Notes under the pieces: model-generated | What the model was told of the DNA's origin: nothing | Database searches by the model: none | Seen by the model: the letters and a program-made list of their open reading frames with translations, nothing else | Program-made: the position numbers and the translations under genes | Shown here: positions 1-11,309 of the stretch, piece after piece | How positions within the stretch are numbered: position 1 is the first letter of the stretch | Layout: the number at the start of each line of letters is the position of its first letter | Assembly: GCF_037975245.1 (NCBI RefSeq) | Contig: NC_092580.1 | Coordinates: forward strand, 9,959,001-10,023,000 | DNA: 64,000 nt | Direction: 5' to 3' | From: Apostichopus japonicus | Lineage: Eukaryota; Echinodermata; Holothuroidea; Aspidochirotida; Stichopodidae

Positions 1-340
1 ATGATGAGGAGGATGCTAATGTCTATAGCTATCAGTCTGTTTAAGTCTTTGTCAAGCTTACATGAGGAGGGGGACTCTAATGTCTATAGCTATTAGTCTG
101 CTTAAGTCTTTGTCAAGCTTACATGATGAGGAGGACGCTAATGTGTAAAGCTCTCAGCCTGTTAAAGTCTTTGTCCAGCTTACATGATGAGGAGGACGCT
201 AATGTCTATAGCTATCAGTCTGTTTAAGTCTTTTTCAAGCTTACATGATGAGGGGGACGCTGATGTCTATAGCTATCAGTCTGTTAAAGTCTTCGTCAAG
301 CTTACATGCTGAGGAGGACGCTAATGTCTTCTCGGCAATA
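1..340. repeat. Tandem repeat, about 61 bp unit, about 5 copies
   Basis: The words GTCTATAGCTATCAGTCTG, AAGTCTTTGTCAAGCTTACA and GATGAGGAGGACGCTAATG recur about every 61 bases, with point differences and small indels between copies. The array starts at the window edge, so its true length is unknown. No coding signal is seen in it. Confidence 0.85.
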
Positions 341-2186
341 TTCGCTGGAGCCTTGTCATCATAGGATCCATTAGTAGCTAGGATCCATTAAAGCTTGACT
401 TGCTCTCCATCTCGATTAATAAGGGAGTGTTTTCCTACTGTGTTATCCGGATTTGAAAAACACAAATCTTTAGATTTTCCAAGAGGGAAAGGTTTGGTTG
501 GATTACCAGAAGCATTTAAGCAGTTTTATATGAATACTTTATGACATCGAATAACAGAATACGATATGCTTGGCACAGTATCCAGTTTTCTGAACCACAC
601 AGTATGCAATACTGTGTCAACAAGTTCTATGATTCCAATAAAGTCTAGAGGTATCAGAATGGGTTTTGAGATAATTGTCAAAAAATAACTATCAAAGACA
701 AAAAGAAAGAAAAAATATGAAGTATTTATGACGATGACTTTTAAGATTAATAAACAGTAAAAGGAATAGTTTCAGTTATGATTCATAAATTGTACAGCGT
801 TGTCAAAATTGTACAGTGTCTGACAAAAGAAGATATTTTTCTGTGTGTAGCTATTGATGATGAAGACATTATATATAGCGATCATTTAGCAGAGTACATA
901 CTAATGTGGGATGTTCATTAGAATTAAGACAAGACAATGTATATTTGTCTTAGTTTAATTGTTGCTTGTGAGGAGCTCAGTTGTTATATAATGGTCTATG
1001 ACCATTTCACCTTTAGGGAATAATGTGCCTTGATGGTTAAAGGCCAGCTATATTCAGATGCCTATTAATCTTGATTGACAGTATAAATGTAACATGCACT
1101 GCATATGGTAATTTCCTGCTTTTAATGCCTGCTCTGGGAGTTTATATGCTTTCCCATGCTGCCCAAGAGATAAATTAAATAACATATCAGAATGCCTTAA
1201 ACTGAGCTTTAGTCCACACCCTCCCCCCCCCCCCACCCCCGATCACCTCTTAAAGTTAAACAAACTGTTAGAAGGAAGGTATTGTATGGAGAGAATACAG
1301 GTGGGAGTATAGTTTGAAATGAACTGTATTTTCTGCATCTGGGTTAAATGTTACATACATCATCATTGCCCAAGATAACATCTGAACCTTTACTCATACT
1401 GAGAGTAACAAGCAAACCTGCCTATTCATGTATTAATAAAAAGGTGGGTTCGTTTACATCAAATAGCTGATTTGCTTGCAGGCAGACATCAAGCATAAAA
1501 CTTTTTATCAGATGCTATCTCTTGCACGTTCATCAGATTAACATGCTCTCTGACCTTCCCACAGAGTTACATCTGGAACAAAAGAATAAATTCCCAGCAG
1601 AGTTTCCTCTGGTACTGGCTTGAGATGATTCAAGCTTTCTCGCCACTTTCCATTATTTCTGTTATTATCTACTTGCTAATATTTGTCCAGTCCCTGAAGC
1701 TAAAGAGTTTTTAACCGTAGAGCAGCACACCCTTGGATAATCAGTGAGTGAGCTATAACGTAGAGAATAGCAGACCACATATGACGGATCAAAAGAAGAA
1801 TAATGTATGGATATGTATTTATCTTATGCATTTCACATTGCATTGAGCCTCCAGCTATTTCTATTTAAGCCTTTGCACGGCGGCTGTAGAAAGGCCCCCG
1901 CATTTACGGGAGTCAGATAACAATCCCAATGGCAGGAAATGTAATTTTATGAGAACAAAACAAGGATGAAACGCATCATTTGTACGATTCCAGATGGAAT
2001 TGTGACAGGTGGAATGATGCTGTTGTTGATAAACAGATACAGCCAGTTTTAAGAGCAGCTTTATTTCCCCAGTTGTATGTAATGAACTTTTGGATGCTTA
2101 TTTGATGCAAAATTCCTATTGCGATGTTGTTTGTTATGTGACTAGCACAAAGTTGATTTTCTACTAGTTTGATTTTGAAGTGTGTT
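341..2186. other. No gene seen; non-coding AT-rich DNA
   Basis: No exon-like open frame with homology was recognised on either strand. The only notable item is a C-rich run near 1,220-1,247. This may be intron or upstream DNA of the membrane-protein gene whose last exon lies at 10,343. Confidence 0.5.
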
Positions 2187-2516
2187 TTATGCTATTATGA
2201 AATTGTTCAATGGAAATAAAATGTTGAAGATGAAATCAAATTCTTTAACTGTATTAGGAGTATTCACTTTATATAAATTATACACCTTACTGTCAATGTT
2301 GTATTTAAGCAATCTACGAATCCAAGTAATCTTAAGTGCCTTCTCGAAAGGTTCAAATTGAATCATGCCAGCACCACCTTTTGTAACGGGAAGCGCCATT
2401 TGATTTCTACTGATCTTATCAACTTTACCTCCCCATACAAAGTTATAAAACTTGTAATTAATCTCCTTGATAATTTCTTTACTTGGGGTTGGAAGTGAAA
2501 GAACGAGATGGTTCAA
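2187..2516 (-). mobile_element. L1-like LINE fragment, C-terminal part of reverse transcriptase ORF
   Basis: The minus strand is open for 109 codons. The product holds the hallmark block that follows the catalytic core in L1/Tx1-type ORF2 proteins: EIIKEINYKFYNFVWGGK, then KISRNQMALPVTKGGAGMI and ALKITWIRRLL. In the family this region (FxWxGK ... GGxGMI ... LKITWIRRLL) lies downstream of the reverse-transcriptase palm. The palm with its YADD motif and the endonuclease are not found upstream, so this is a 5'-truncated relic. No poly-A tail or target-site duplication was identified. Confidence 0.8.
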
Positions 2517-2999
2517 AACTTCAACTGTATTTCATGATGAAACTCCATTTTGTGACAAAATACCGTGGGTGCCTTCGGCTCTGTACGATCATTTGAGATT
2601 TGGAAGCTTCACTTTTTGTTTCCTTGCTGGAAGCAAAGAACCCATATGGAGTGAGGTTGGTGCGTATGTGTGTGTGTTTATGTGTGTGTGGGCGTCTGTG
2701 ACACTTGTTGGGTCCGCGATAATTCAACAATGGAGTGATAGATATTGTCATACTTGCTATGTAGATGTATTATGGTTAGGTGTGCCCTATTATATTTGGT
2801 GCTGACCTTATGAATATTAATGAGGTTATGGGGTCAAACATAATTACATTGCAGTAATGCTGCAAACCGTTAGTCTGATTGTAGCCAAACTTGGTATACA
2901 GTTGCTGGTTAATAGCTGGTACAGGTAGGCTTATACTTTCTTGGACAATCTAAGCCAAAATAAATCTGGGCCTATTTTCGTGCTGGGTGTGCCCAGTGT

Positions 3000-3180
3000 T
3001 TATTTCCACCTGAAATGCTTTTTGGGACACATTCTTTGCGCCAGAATTTGTGGGGCCCAATATTTTTGGGGGTCAATTATATTTTGAAACAAAATATATT
3101 TGGGACCATTTAGGTACAAACTTTTATTGGGCCCAACTTTTTTGCAAGGGGCCAAAATTTTAAAAGTGCAATAATTCCAC
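3000..3180. repeat. Imperfect inverted/word repeat built on TTTTTGGGNCCAA
   Basis: The short words TTGTGGGGCCCAATATTTTT, TTGGGACCATTTAGG and ATTGGGCCCAACTTTTTTGC alternate in both orientations, so the strand can fold on itself. The vocabulary resembles the stronger foldback element at 6,650-7,045. It may be an older relative, but I cannot align the two convincingly by eye. Confidence 0.4.
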
Positions 3181-3649
3181 AACCTTAAATCAGTTGTTGG
3201 TTAATAGCTGGTACACATGGGCATAAACAGTATGATATATGGTGATGTCACATACAACAGTTATTCCACTACTAAGCAAGGAACCATAGTGCCTGTTGGG
3301 CTCTTCTTAAGAAATCCTTTTAGCTATCATTGGGCATTGTTAGATATTGCTGTGAACCAGGGATGCAACTGCCACATTTGTACTATTGGTGGGTGGGGGG
3401 GGGGGGGTTACACTTAAATTTTATTTTATCTAAGGCAGGCAGGGGTGAAAGGGGAGGGATGACCTCTTCCCTTTGAGAAATTGTGTTAAAATGGTGGGTG
3501 CTTAGATGCATGCTTAGATGCAAATATGTGCTATATTTTTCAACATTTTAAACAATGTGGAAGAATATTTGATCCATTATGTTGTACTGCACATATATGT
3601 TATATATTTATGTACACTAAGATTTGATTCCTTGCACATGATGCAGAAT

Positions 3650-3860
3650 GAATATACACAATGGTGATGGCATGTGTGTGTGTGTGACACCTTGGCTTGT
3701 AAACAATGATAACTCAAAAGCTATATAATGGGTGAGTTTTCATATTTAGTATGTGGATGTACCATATTGAGTAGAAGAATCTCATTGCTCTCTGTGGAGG
3801 GTGGAAGGTCATTTGAGGTCAACAGAGAGGTCAAAGTCCAAAAACCTTGTAAACTCTCAA
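3650..3860 (+). repeat. Dispersed repeat family, copy 1
   Basis: GTGTGTGTGACACCTTGGCTTGTAAACA is followed by TTTTCATATTTAGTATG and then GGTGGAAGGTCATTTGAGGTCAACAGAGAGGTCAAAGTCC. The same order of blocks occurs at 8,290-8,790 on this strand and in reverse at 26,195-26,680 and 31,020-31,350. It is an ancient interspersed repeat, probably a non-autonomous transposon. No termini were identified. Confidence 0.6.
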
Positions 3861-6640
3861 ACTCAAAATGGAAAGCTTATTAGTTATTCAACAAGTTATT
3901 CAACTTATTGAGTTCAAAATGATTTGTGGTTTTTCTTTGTCACTATCTGTTACAGGATTTGCCCTCTGCCCTTTTAAGAGGCTGATAGGGTTGTCTATTC
4001 CACTAATGAGTGTCATCAACTTTCAGAAGGGTAGTACTTTAGCAATGGTCAAAGTGATCTGGTACTCTTTTCTGGTGTTCTGGCTCTTAAATTCAGGACA
4101 CATATCCTCAGTTGCTCTATCAATCAAGTGATTCCATATATAAACTTTTTGAATCACTAGGCCTGGCTTTTTGATCTTGAAATATTGTCTGTCCCTGTGG
4201 GATGGTGGGTGGGGGGAAGGGGGGTAATGGGCCTATGGCCCATCTGATTTTATTTCAGGGGGACTAAAGCCTTTCCCCTCCCCCCAGAAGTACACATGAT
4301 TGTGCCCCCTGCGAATTGTGCCCCTGTGAATGTTCAATAGTAGTGGCTCAATTAACAGGCTTTAGGAATTGCAGGTCAAAGGCCGCCACTGGTCAAAGGT
4401 TATTGAGTTCAATTGATATCTTTGTTGAGTATGATGTCACTGAAGGGAGACGAAGCTACTGTACCATTAATGCTCTAATTATGTCCATGTATGAGTAGAA
4501 ACCTCAAGTGCCTCGTGCTCAGTAGATATGGGCTGATGTTGCAACCCTTCAATGTAAACAAAAGAGGAATTATTTCAGGAAGGAAATCCAGCAGTTGTTA
4601 AAGTTTAGGGAGCTCTGACCAAAGCCAAATCGTGCGGCCTCAGACAGTAGCAATGGTGATTAGCAAGTTGATGGGATTAAACATCACTAGAGGCTTGCCC
4701 ACTCTCTTACGGATGCAAAATAAACACTGGAAAGAAGAGATGCATATCGGAAAGCTTTTTCTTTTGGTGGTGGTGGAGATTTGAGGGGCAAGATAGAACA
4801 AATGTTTGGTTGGTTTAATTAATGCATTGCCCTGTCAATGTTAGAGGTTTACAGGGAACAGGAAGGTTATTTCAGACATATCAGGTAGGATAAACACCAA
4901 TTGTTAGTTTTATTGTTGCTATTTATCCTCCCCTAGCATCCCCACTCCCACCCCCTCCCAACCCCTCCCCCACCATGATCTCCAGCCTACCAGATTCATT
5001 CCTTCTGTAGGTCTTCTGCTTATTAAAACATACATGTAACAAGAGAAATGCTCAGCAAAGCTGTTCAGGTAGAACAAAAACCATATTCTCACTAGCACAA
5101 AACTGACAAAAGATCCCCCCACCCTCCCCCACCCACCCCCCAGAATAAAAAAGGTTGAACTACCCTCTTCTTGGGATGTAATTAAGTTTTGGCAATCAGG
5201 ACTTAAAACAGGTTACAAATCTCCTTTTACTGAGAAACATGTTCTCCTTTTACTGAGAAACAGGTTGAAATGTATGGCCGGGAATTCCCAGTGAACAACT
5301 AATATATTCTTTTGCTTTCTGTCCACTGTTTCTCTCCTGTGCCTTGGCACCCTACCGTTATTGTTATATTATTAGATATATCAAGTTTCAAAATCTTACA
5401 ATTTGCTTTCTGTCATAGTGAGTTACACTCAAAGTTGTTGATGACATACTACTACTTGTAATAGGTTTTGATAATGGGTGTGGTCCATTTCTTATGACCC
5501 TATTGAACTATTCACCATGGCAACAACAAGTGGACAATATAAATCACAAGCTGTGTTGAGTTTTTTTATAGACTGTCAGTTGGGAATCTGAACTAGGCCA
5601 AAAGAATTTGTGAGCTTTTACTTTTTGCAGAAAGGAAATTTGTTTATATCACTATACTGTTAAATTTTTGACCTTTTTCAGCCCTTTGGTTTATAATGGG
5701 TTACACCCTGATTTGAAAAATGCATGATTTTACTACCGCTGTTTAAGTCATGAAGCTGTTTATTTGCAATGGAATTTTATTAGTTATTTGTATCAAAGTA
5801 TCTTTTCACCCTGCAGGTAGCCATTGCTCAGACATTAGATATTGGGAAATGGGAATACTCCATATCTATGTATGGGAGGGTGGGGCTGGAAGGGGGTGGT
5901 TTTTTAGGGGGGGTGGTGGAGGGGAAGGGGAACTAGACAGGTTTTAGAGGGAAAATGACAGCATTATGTTGTTTAGAAATCCTGGTCAGCCGTTGGTCCA
6001 AGCTCTGGAAGATTTTGGAACTATGAAATAGTATCTTGTGGATTTTGAGAAACACTACGGTATTAAATCAGGTATTGCTATGTTTGAACAATTGATTCCT
6101 GATTGCAAAGCTCTGTTCCCCTCTGTCCTTACAAACTCTGCTTCTTGGTTTATGCCTATCTCTGCGCTAACTGTCTGTTGTTTTGGGGTCGGTTTTAATT
6201 GGTTTTATCTGCTTCACTTAAAAGCATATCAGGGAAATAATTTAGTGTTCAAAACTTGCGAAGCAGTTTTCAAATCTCTGAATCCTGTCAGTTTTAAAAC
6301 AGTATGATTCATGTGTAATTAAGTGTGGCACATCTCTGCACTTGTATAGCAAATTTGACCATTTTGAATAGCATTTGCTATGTATGTGGTACAGGATAAA
6401 TTATTCCATGCAGAGTGTAGGAAACAGCATGTCAGAGGTCAGTGAAACTTTCATTAAAGGCCTGATTGAAGACTCGCCCCAAACCGCATGCCGCGCTCTG
6501 AAAAAGTTAATTTTCCGTTGCTTGCAAGTGAAGTTTTCTTCTTGTCGCTACAAAATGCAGACAGTAATGAAGCGTGATAACTTGTTATCTTTAGCTGGAC
6601 CTGGGATGTACATCACTGTATCGTTTGTACACTGTACTGT
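3861..6640. other. No gene seen; G-rich tracts
   Basis: No recognisable exon was found. The stretch is marked by guanine-rich runs at about 4,196-4,228 and 5,870-5,940 on this strand, and by C-rich runs at about 4,918-4,975 and 5,115-5,145. These have the spacing of potential G-quadruplexes. The short open frames around 6,038-6,307 and 6,375-6,734 have no recognisable product. Confidence 0.5.
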
Positions 6641-6649
6641 GGGTATTGA

Positions 6650-7045
6650 CTGTAGCTGTGGTGACATCCCTATGTTCCGACGTCTCTATGTTCCGACAAT
6701 ACGAAATAATTTTTGGACTCATAACTTTTTTTGACCAACATTTTTCGGACCCAACTTTTTTCAACCAACAGTTTCTTGGACCCAAATTTTTTGGACCCAA
6801 TTTTTTGGACCCCCATTTTCGGACGAATTTTTTTTTGCACCAAACTTTTGGTCCCAAAAAAATGTGGTCCGAAAAAATTAGGTCCGAAACATTTTTTGTC
6901 CCAGACAAATTTTGGTTAAAAAAAGTTAGGTCCGAAAAAATGTTGGTCAAAAAAAATTATGAGTCCAAAAATAATTTTGTATTGTCGGAACATAGAGACG
7001 TCGGAACATAGAGACGTCGGAACATAGAGATGTAACCGTAGCTGT
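6650..7045. mobile_element. Foldback (long inverted repeat) element
   Basis: Two arms of roughly 180-190 bp are inverted copies of each other. The left arm reads CTATGTTCCGACGTCTCTA, ACAATACGAAATAATTTTTG and then GACTCATAACTTTTTTTGAC. The right arm, read on the minus strand, gives nearly the same order. The 16-bp subrepeat GTCTCTATGTTCCGAC appears about twice in the left arm and three times in the right. The interior is a series of TTTTTTGGACCC-type words, and there is almost no unpaired loop. It looks like a foldback-type or MITE-type non-autonomous DNA element. Target-site duplications were not identified. Confidence 0.7.
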
Positions 7046-8289
7046 ATGTACTGACTGTACACTAGTGTCTTATTACCGTCGGTAGCAAGCTGTTTGTGTA
7101 TTTTCTGGGATCGATGGTGGTGTCTAACACTTCTCTTACACCTTATTCAGATAACCGGCATTAGACGTTTCTTTTTGCACAAGTCTTCACACCCTTTAAG
7201 ATATCTCTTTTCACATGCCAACAATAAATGTATCGCTGAACTGTCCTTTTATTAAGTAAGAGGGCTTTAGTGTTGTTGCCCAAATTTCAGTGCTAACTAA
7301 GGAGGGGGAAAAAATGGCTGCGAACCCTCAGAAGAACTGACTTCTGGAGTTAGGTCTGACCCCTTCACATTACTCGCAGACATGACACAGTGTTAGAGTT
7401 CTGGATGTCTTCTTTAAATGTTTGAACATAACTATTGTCACCATCATTTGATTTTCTATTAAAATTGTCTCAAATTTATTTCTCTCAGCCAGAAGTGCAA
7501 ATGTCAAACTGAAAAATTCAATGTCTGGACATAATAATTTTGAGCGGCATCACTTGCAAGAAGGTAGCACTTCTAGAAAACTTGACAATTTAATATTAAA
7601 ATGCATTCTGTGTACAAGCACCTCTTAAGGCAAATACAATAGACTAGGCCTGTGTATATCTATATAGTCATTACATCCGGTATGAAATAGTTATAATCTA
7701 ACAATTACAGCACAGTTGTTTGCTGAATATGTGTTATTTCATCTATTTTGGAAATAATTCATAAACTTTGAAACTAGTAAGTTTACTCCAGTCATGCATC
7801 ATTTGATATAGCTTCCACTTATACAACTACAGCAAGCACATTCTTTATAAGCCTGCAAGTTCTGCTCACTGCAGTCAGTGTTCGGCTTCTCACAGACAGC
7901 ATGCTGGCTGAAAAGTAGAACCATAGAGGGAATTGTTTTGTCTGTTTCTGATCAATATTGTGAACTGCTGCAGCAAACCCTTGACATCTAGTATTTGTTT
8001 TGTATGTGTTGTATGACCATGGTATGTAAGTCAGTATGAGCAGGGAGTTGTTCCATAACAACTCCCTGGTATGTGGAGGGAGGGGTGTACTACAGGTCTA
8101 TTGTAAATCTCTGTGGAATGTTTAAATGTGTAGTGTTCAGTTTCATCCATGGAGTCACACAAAGAATGTTAAAACAACACCTGTTCATAGCTGATCTCAG
8201 CTACTTGTTGTGCGAAGCAGTGTTAACCTTTGCTCATCAGTAGTGCACTGGAATCTTATAAACATTTGCAAATGGTAATACTGTTTGCT
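7046..8289. other. No gene seen
   Basis: AT-rich non-coding sequence with no recognisable exon, RNA gene or repeat array. Confidence 0.5.
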
Positions 8290-8790
8290 TACTTGCCATA
8301 GGCAGGCAAGTAATTACATATGCAGTCAAGTTGGTATGTGCATGTGTGTGCATGTGACACCCTAGCTGGTAAATATGATATCTCAAGTTAAGTAACCTCT
8401 GCAATTTTCATATTTGGCAGGTGTCTTCCCCATAATTAGTACAGAATTCTATTGGTTTGGGTGGAGGTCAAAGGTCATTTGGAGCAAGCAGAAGGCCAAA
8501 TTTGAAAATTTCAAAAATGTATCTCAAGAACTTGAACATCAAAGGAGCTCATGTATGAATGGTAGGATAGCTGTATGTAGTAGTTTTTGCACAATTTGGT
8601 GTAAGTCAAGAGTTCATTTCAGGTCAAAACTTTAAATCCTTGCAAACATGATATCTCCATGTAGGAAACACTATTGGCTCTTTTAATTTGCATGTGACTT
8701 CCATAGAATGAGTACAAAAACCTGACTGTTTTGGTGGAGGTCAAAGGTCATTTGGGGTCATCAAAAGGTCACCTTCTGTAAAGCCTTGTA
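8290..8790 (+). repeat. Dispersed repeat family, copy 2 (two half-units) with two DR1 motifs
   Basis: A block with GTGTGTGCATGTGACACCCTAGCTGGTAAA, a CATATTTGGCAGGTG block and GGAGGTCAAAGGTCATTTGG is followed by a second half-unit carrying the same GGAGGTCAAAGGTCATTTGG. The 13-mer AGGTCAAAGGTCA, a perfect DR1 nuclear-receptor half-site pair, occurs at 8,465-8,477 and 8,738-8,750. The family is the same as at 3,650, 26,195 and 31,020. Confidence 0.65.
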
Positions 8791-10342
8791 GACAAGGCTT
8801 ATGGACTTCAACCAGGGTTAGCTTGCAGACTACTCTTGTGCTGCGTATGTAATGTATTTCAAGTAACTGCCGGGAGGGGTCTCCCTCCAGTTAATTTGAC
8901 TGTCTTTTGTTTCTCTTGCTCCGCCTCTGGTTGATTATCTGACAGCTGAGGATTGGAAGCTGTGTATCTGTTTAGAACATGTGTAACATACATTTGGTGT
9001 CTGTGCGCTTTAATAAAGTATACTACAAGTAGAACTGTTACACTAATCTGTTTTACCTCCATGCACTAATACATGTGTGTGGGTACTTGCAACTTTTGAA
9101 AATGGTATGATTTGCTCATAAATGATGATGCAATTTTAAACTATAAGCAATAGATTCTTGCATACATATAAACCCAGATCATGTACGCTAATACTTGTGG
9201 TAGTGCTCAATCAGTACCACTGGCTGCGTTACTCTCCTTGCAAGCTCCGTCCTACGAAAGAATGAGACTGAACAAGGAAATGTTATCAGTCAGTGTATCA
9301 GGTCTATATCAGCTGCATGAAATGATCATCAATTTTATAGTTAATTTACTTATTCAGTTTAATAAGGATAGCGGGGCAATCCAGGAAACCTTCATTTCTG
9401 TTAATATCCTCTTCATTCTAATCGGCTTCACCTATATGTAAGAGGGTAGGGTGGGGGTGGGAGTGGGGGATATACTCAGGAATGGTGGCTGGGTGGGGGG
9501 GGGGTAGAGGGAATGGTCTATGGAACAATCTGCTTTATCCTATTCCACTTTCATCTGTACTCTGGTTTGGAAATTTTTTGCCAAAATCATCGTGATGGAA
9601 AGTATAGACTTCAAGAAATTCATGCTTTTACTGTATTTGAGATAGTAAGTTCACAAATTGGGTCAAAGTATAAAAATCGGCAGCTAGAGAACCAGTGACT
9701 ATTATACCTTTAATGTACACTTGCAAACAGTTCATCCAAACCAGGAAATCTAAAAAAATGTCTGTTTATCAAAGTATGCATGAATCTTTGAAATGATGTA
9801 TGAAAATTTGGTTCAAAATTGGTAATAATAGGATGGAAATCTGAATTCAAATGTTGAGTGTATCATGCAGGCATTGCTGTAAGGTGCCTCTAGTGTAGTC
9901 CGCCATAGAGGAGATGTTTATTTTTCATGATTAATGAATCATGATGGTGCAAACTGGCAGGGATTCCTTTTAAAGGTGTCTTTGGGGTACTCAATCCAAA
10001 CAATATATGCAGTTGTACCAAGAGCCAGTCACGACGTCCTATAATACAGGCGGTAACCTTCATATTCTGTCAGCTCTGTATCAGCCACAAGTTGCTTGCA
10101 ATTAAAGTCTGTGCTTAAATTGAGGTGCACCTCACACCTCTCTGATATATGTTGCTTTGTGGTGACTCATATATGCATAATCTGATGATTGGAAATTGAT
10201 GAAAAAATTCCTCCATCTTTATAAAAAAGTTAATCCATAAAGAGTACTTTTCATTAGTAAATGACGTATGATTAAATGTTTACCATTATTCATCGGAATA
10301 AAAATATTCATGAATTTGTTTTCCATTTCATTCTATTCACAG
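8791..10342. other. No gene seen; intron side of the membrane-protein exon
   Basis: No additional exon was recognised. A G-rich tract lies at about 9,446-9,509. The stretch ends in a splice acceptor, a pyrimidine-rich run followed by TTCTATTCACAG, so at least its right end is intron on the plus strand. Confidence 0.5.
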
Positions 10343-10720
10343 CTTGGTATCAGCTTTGAGATTGAGCAAGGCCACAATAATGTTACCCCCACCAGTGCAC
10401 CGCCTAATCCACTTCCTCCGCTCATCCTGGTGATTCTGCTCCTAGTCGCTTTCCTCTGTTTAATCATCATCATCGTGGGCATGATGTACCTCCTCTGCGA
10501 CAAGCATCTATCCTCTCGGCGCGGAGAGTACATCACAAACTGTACCGTAAATAACGACTCGGAGCTGGGCTTTGATAATCCAGCCATGGAGGAGAAGGAT
10601 TCGAACAATGCTCACCTCTTAGGGTTGAGGTCAGACTCAGAGGCACAGATGATCGCCCCTATCGGAGACTTCGGTCCCGATCAGCTCCGAGATTATGAAG
10701 TGGAGGATACCCATTTATAG
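10343..10720 (+). CDS. Last coding exon of a single-pass membrane protein (partial)
   Basis: The exon opens directly after the acceptor TTCTATTCACAG and runs 125 codons to a TAG stop. The product begins with a short extracellular juxtamembrane stretch (LGISFEIEQG, an NVT glycosylation sequon, and a proline-rich PTSAPPNPLPP). A long hydrophobic transmembrane helix follows (about residues 28-55 of the exon: LILVILLLVAFLCLIIIIVG). The cytoplasmic tail begins CDKHLSSRRGEY, contains LGFDNPAMEEKD, and ends in DTHL. The order hydrophobic span, then basic stop-transfer residues, then acidic tail gives a type I topology. DTHL fits a class I PDZ-binding C-terminus. The ectodomain exons lie upstream, apparently outside the window. 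I do not recognise the family; a cadherin-, laminin-G- or Ig-type receptor are all possible. An ATG upstream in the same frame (10,268) is in the intron and is not used. Confidence 0.75.
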   Translation, partial: LGISFEIEQGHNNVTPTSAPPNPLPPLILVILLLVAFLCLIIIIVGMMYLLCDKHLSSRRGEYITNCTVNNDSELGFDNPAMEEKDSNNAHLLGLRSDSEAQMIAPIGDFGPDQLRDYEVEDTHL

Positions 10721-11309
10721 TCCTCCTTAAATCTGGCTCTACGTTTCTCTTTCCTTCCATAAATGTTTTACAGGTCGCGCACCTAAATGGACAACACGAG
10801 TTATTCGGCCACCTGACATGTATGTGACTTGATGGAGAGCTTTTCCATGCTGACTACTGGATATCTAGTAAAATGGCACGTCATCTACGAAATTTCACGC
10901 CGTTACCCGGAGTGGATGAATCCCATTCATTTGCTATGAGTGTCATTGTCAGGGAAGCATACAGTGTCAGTAGTCAATGCATCCAATTGATCATTAATTG
11001 AGAACATCTGCTGATATTTCTAGACAAGAATCTCTCTCATTCAGTTAGGATCTCACTGTTTGCACTTTATTGGATCGAAAAAAAAAATTGGATCGAAAAT
11101 CTCAGTATACCACTATAGCCAACAATATTGTAGCTAAATATTTTAACTCCCCCCCCCCACCCAAAAAGAATTTTGCTTATATTCCTCTGATGTTCCCATT
11201 TTCTGTATTTTGGACGTGACTTATAACGCCCACTGCTAGACAATGCTGATTGGTCTGTGAGTTCTTTGCTGAACCCACTTCAACAAAGACTCATACAACC
11301 CGCCAGCTC
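10721..11309 (+). other. Probable 3' untranslated and downstream region of the membrane-protein gene
   Basis: AT-rich sequence after the stop codon. No clear AATAAA was found close to the stop, so the transcript end is not placed. A short A-run lies at about 11,080 and a poly-C run at about 11,150. Confidence 0.35.

Noticed and set aside
6591-7011. Open frames with FGPKF/LGPKN-type repeats on both strands
   Set aside because: They are translations of the foldback element arms.
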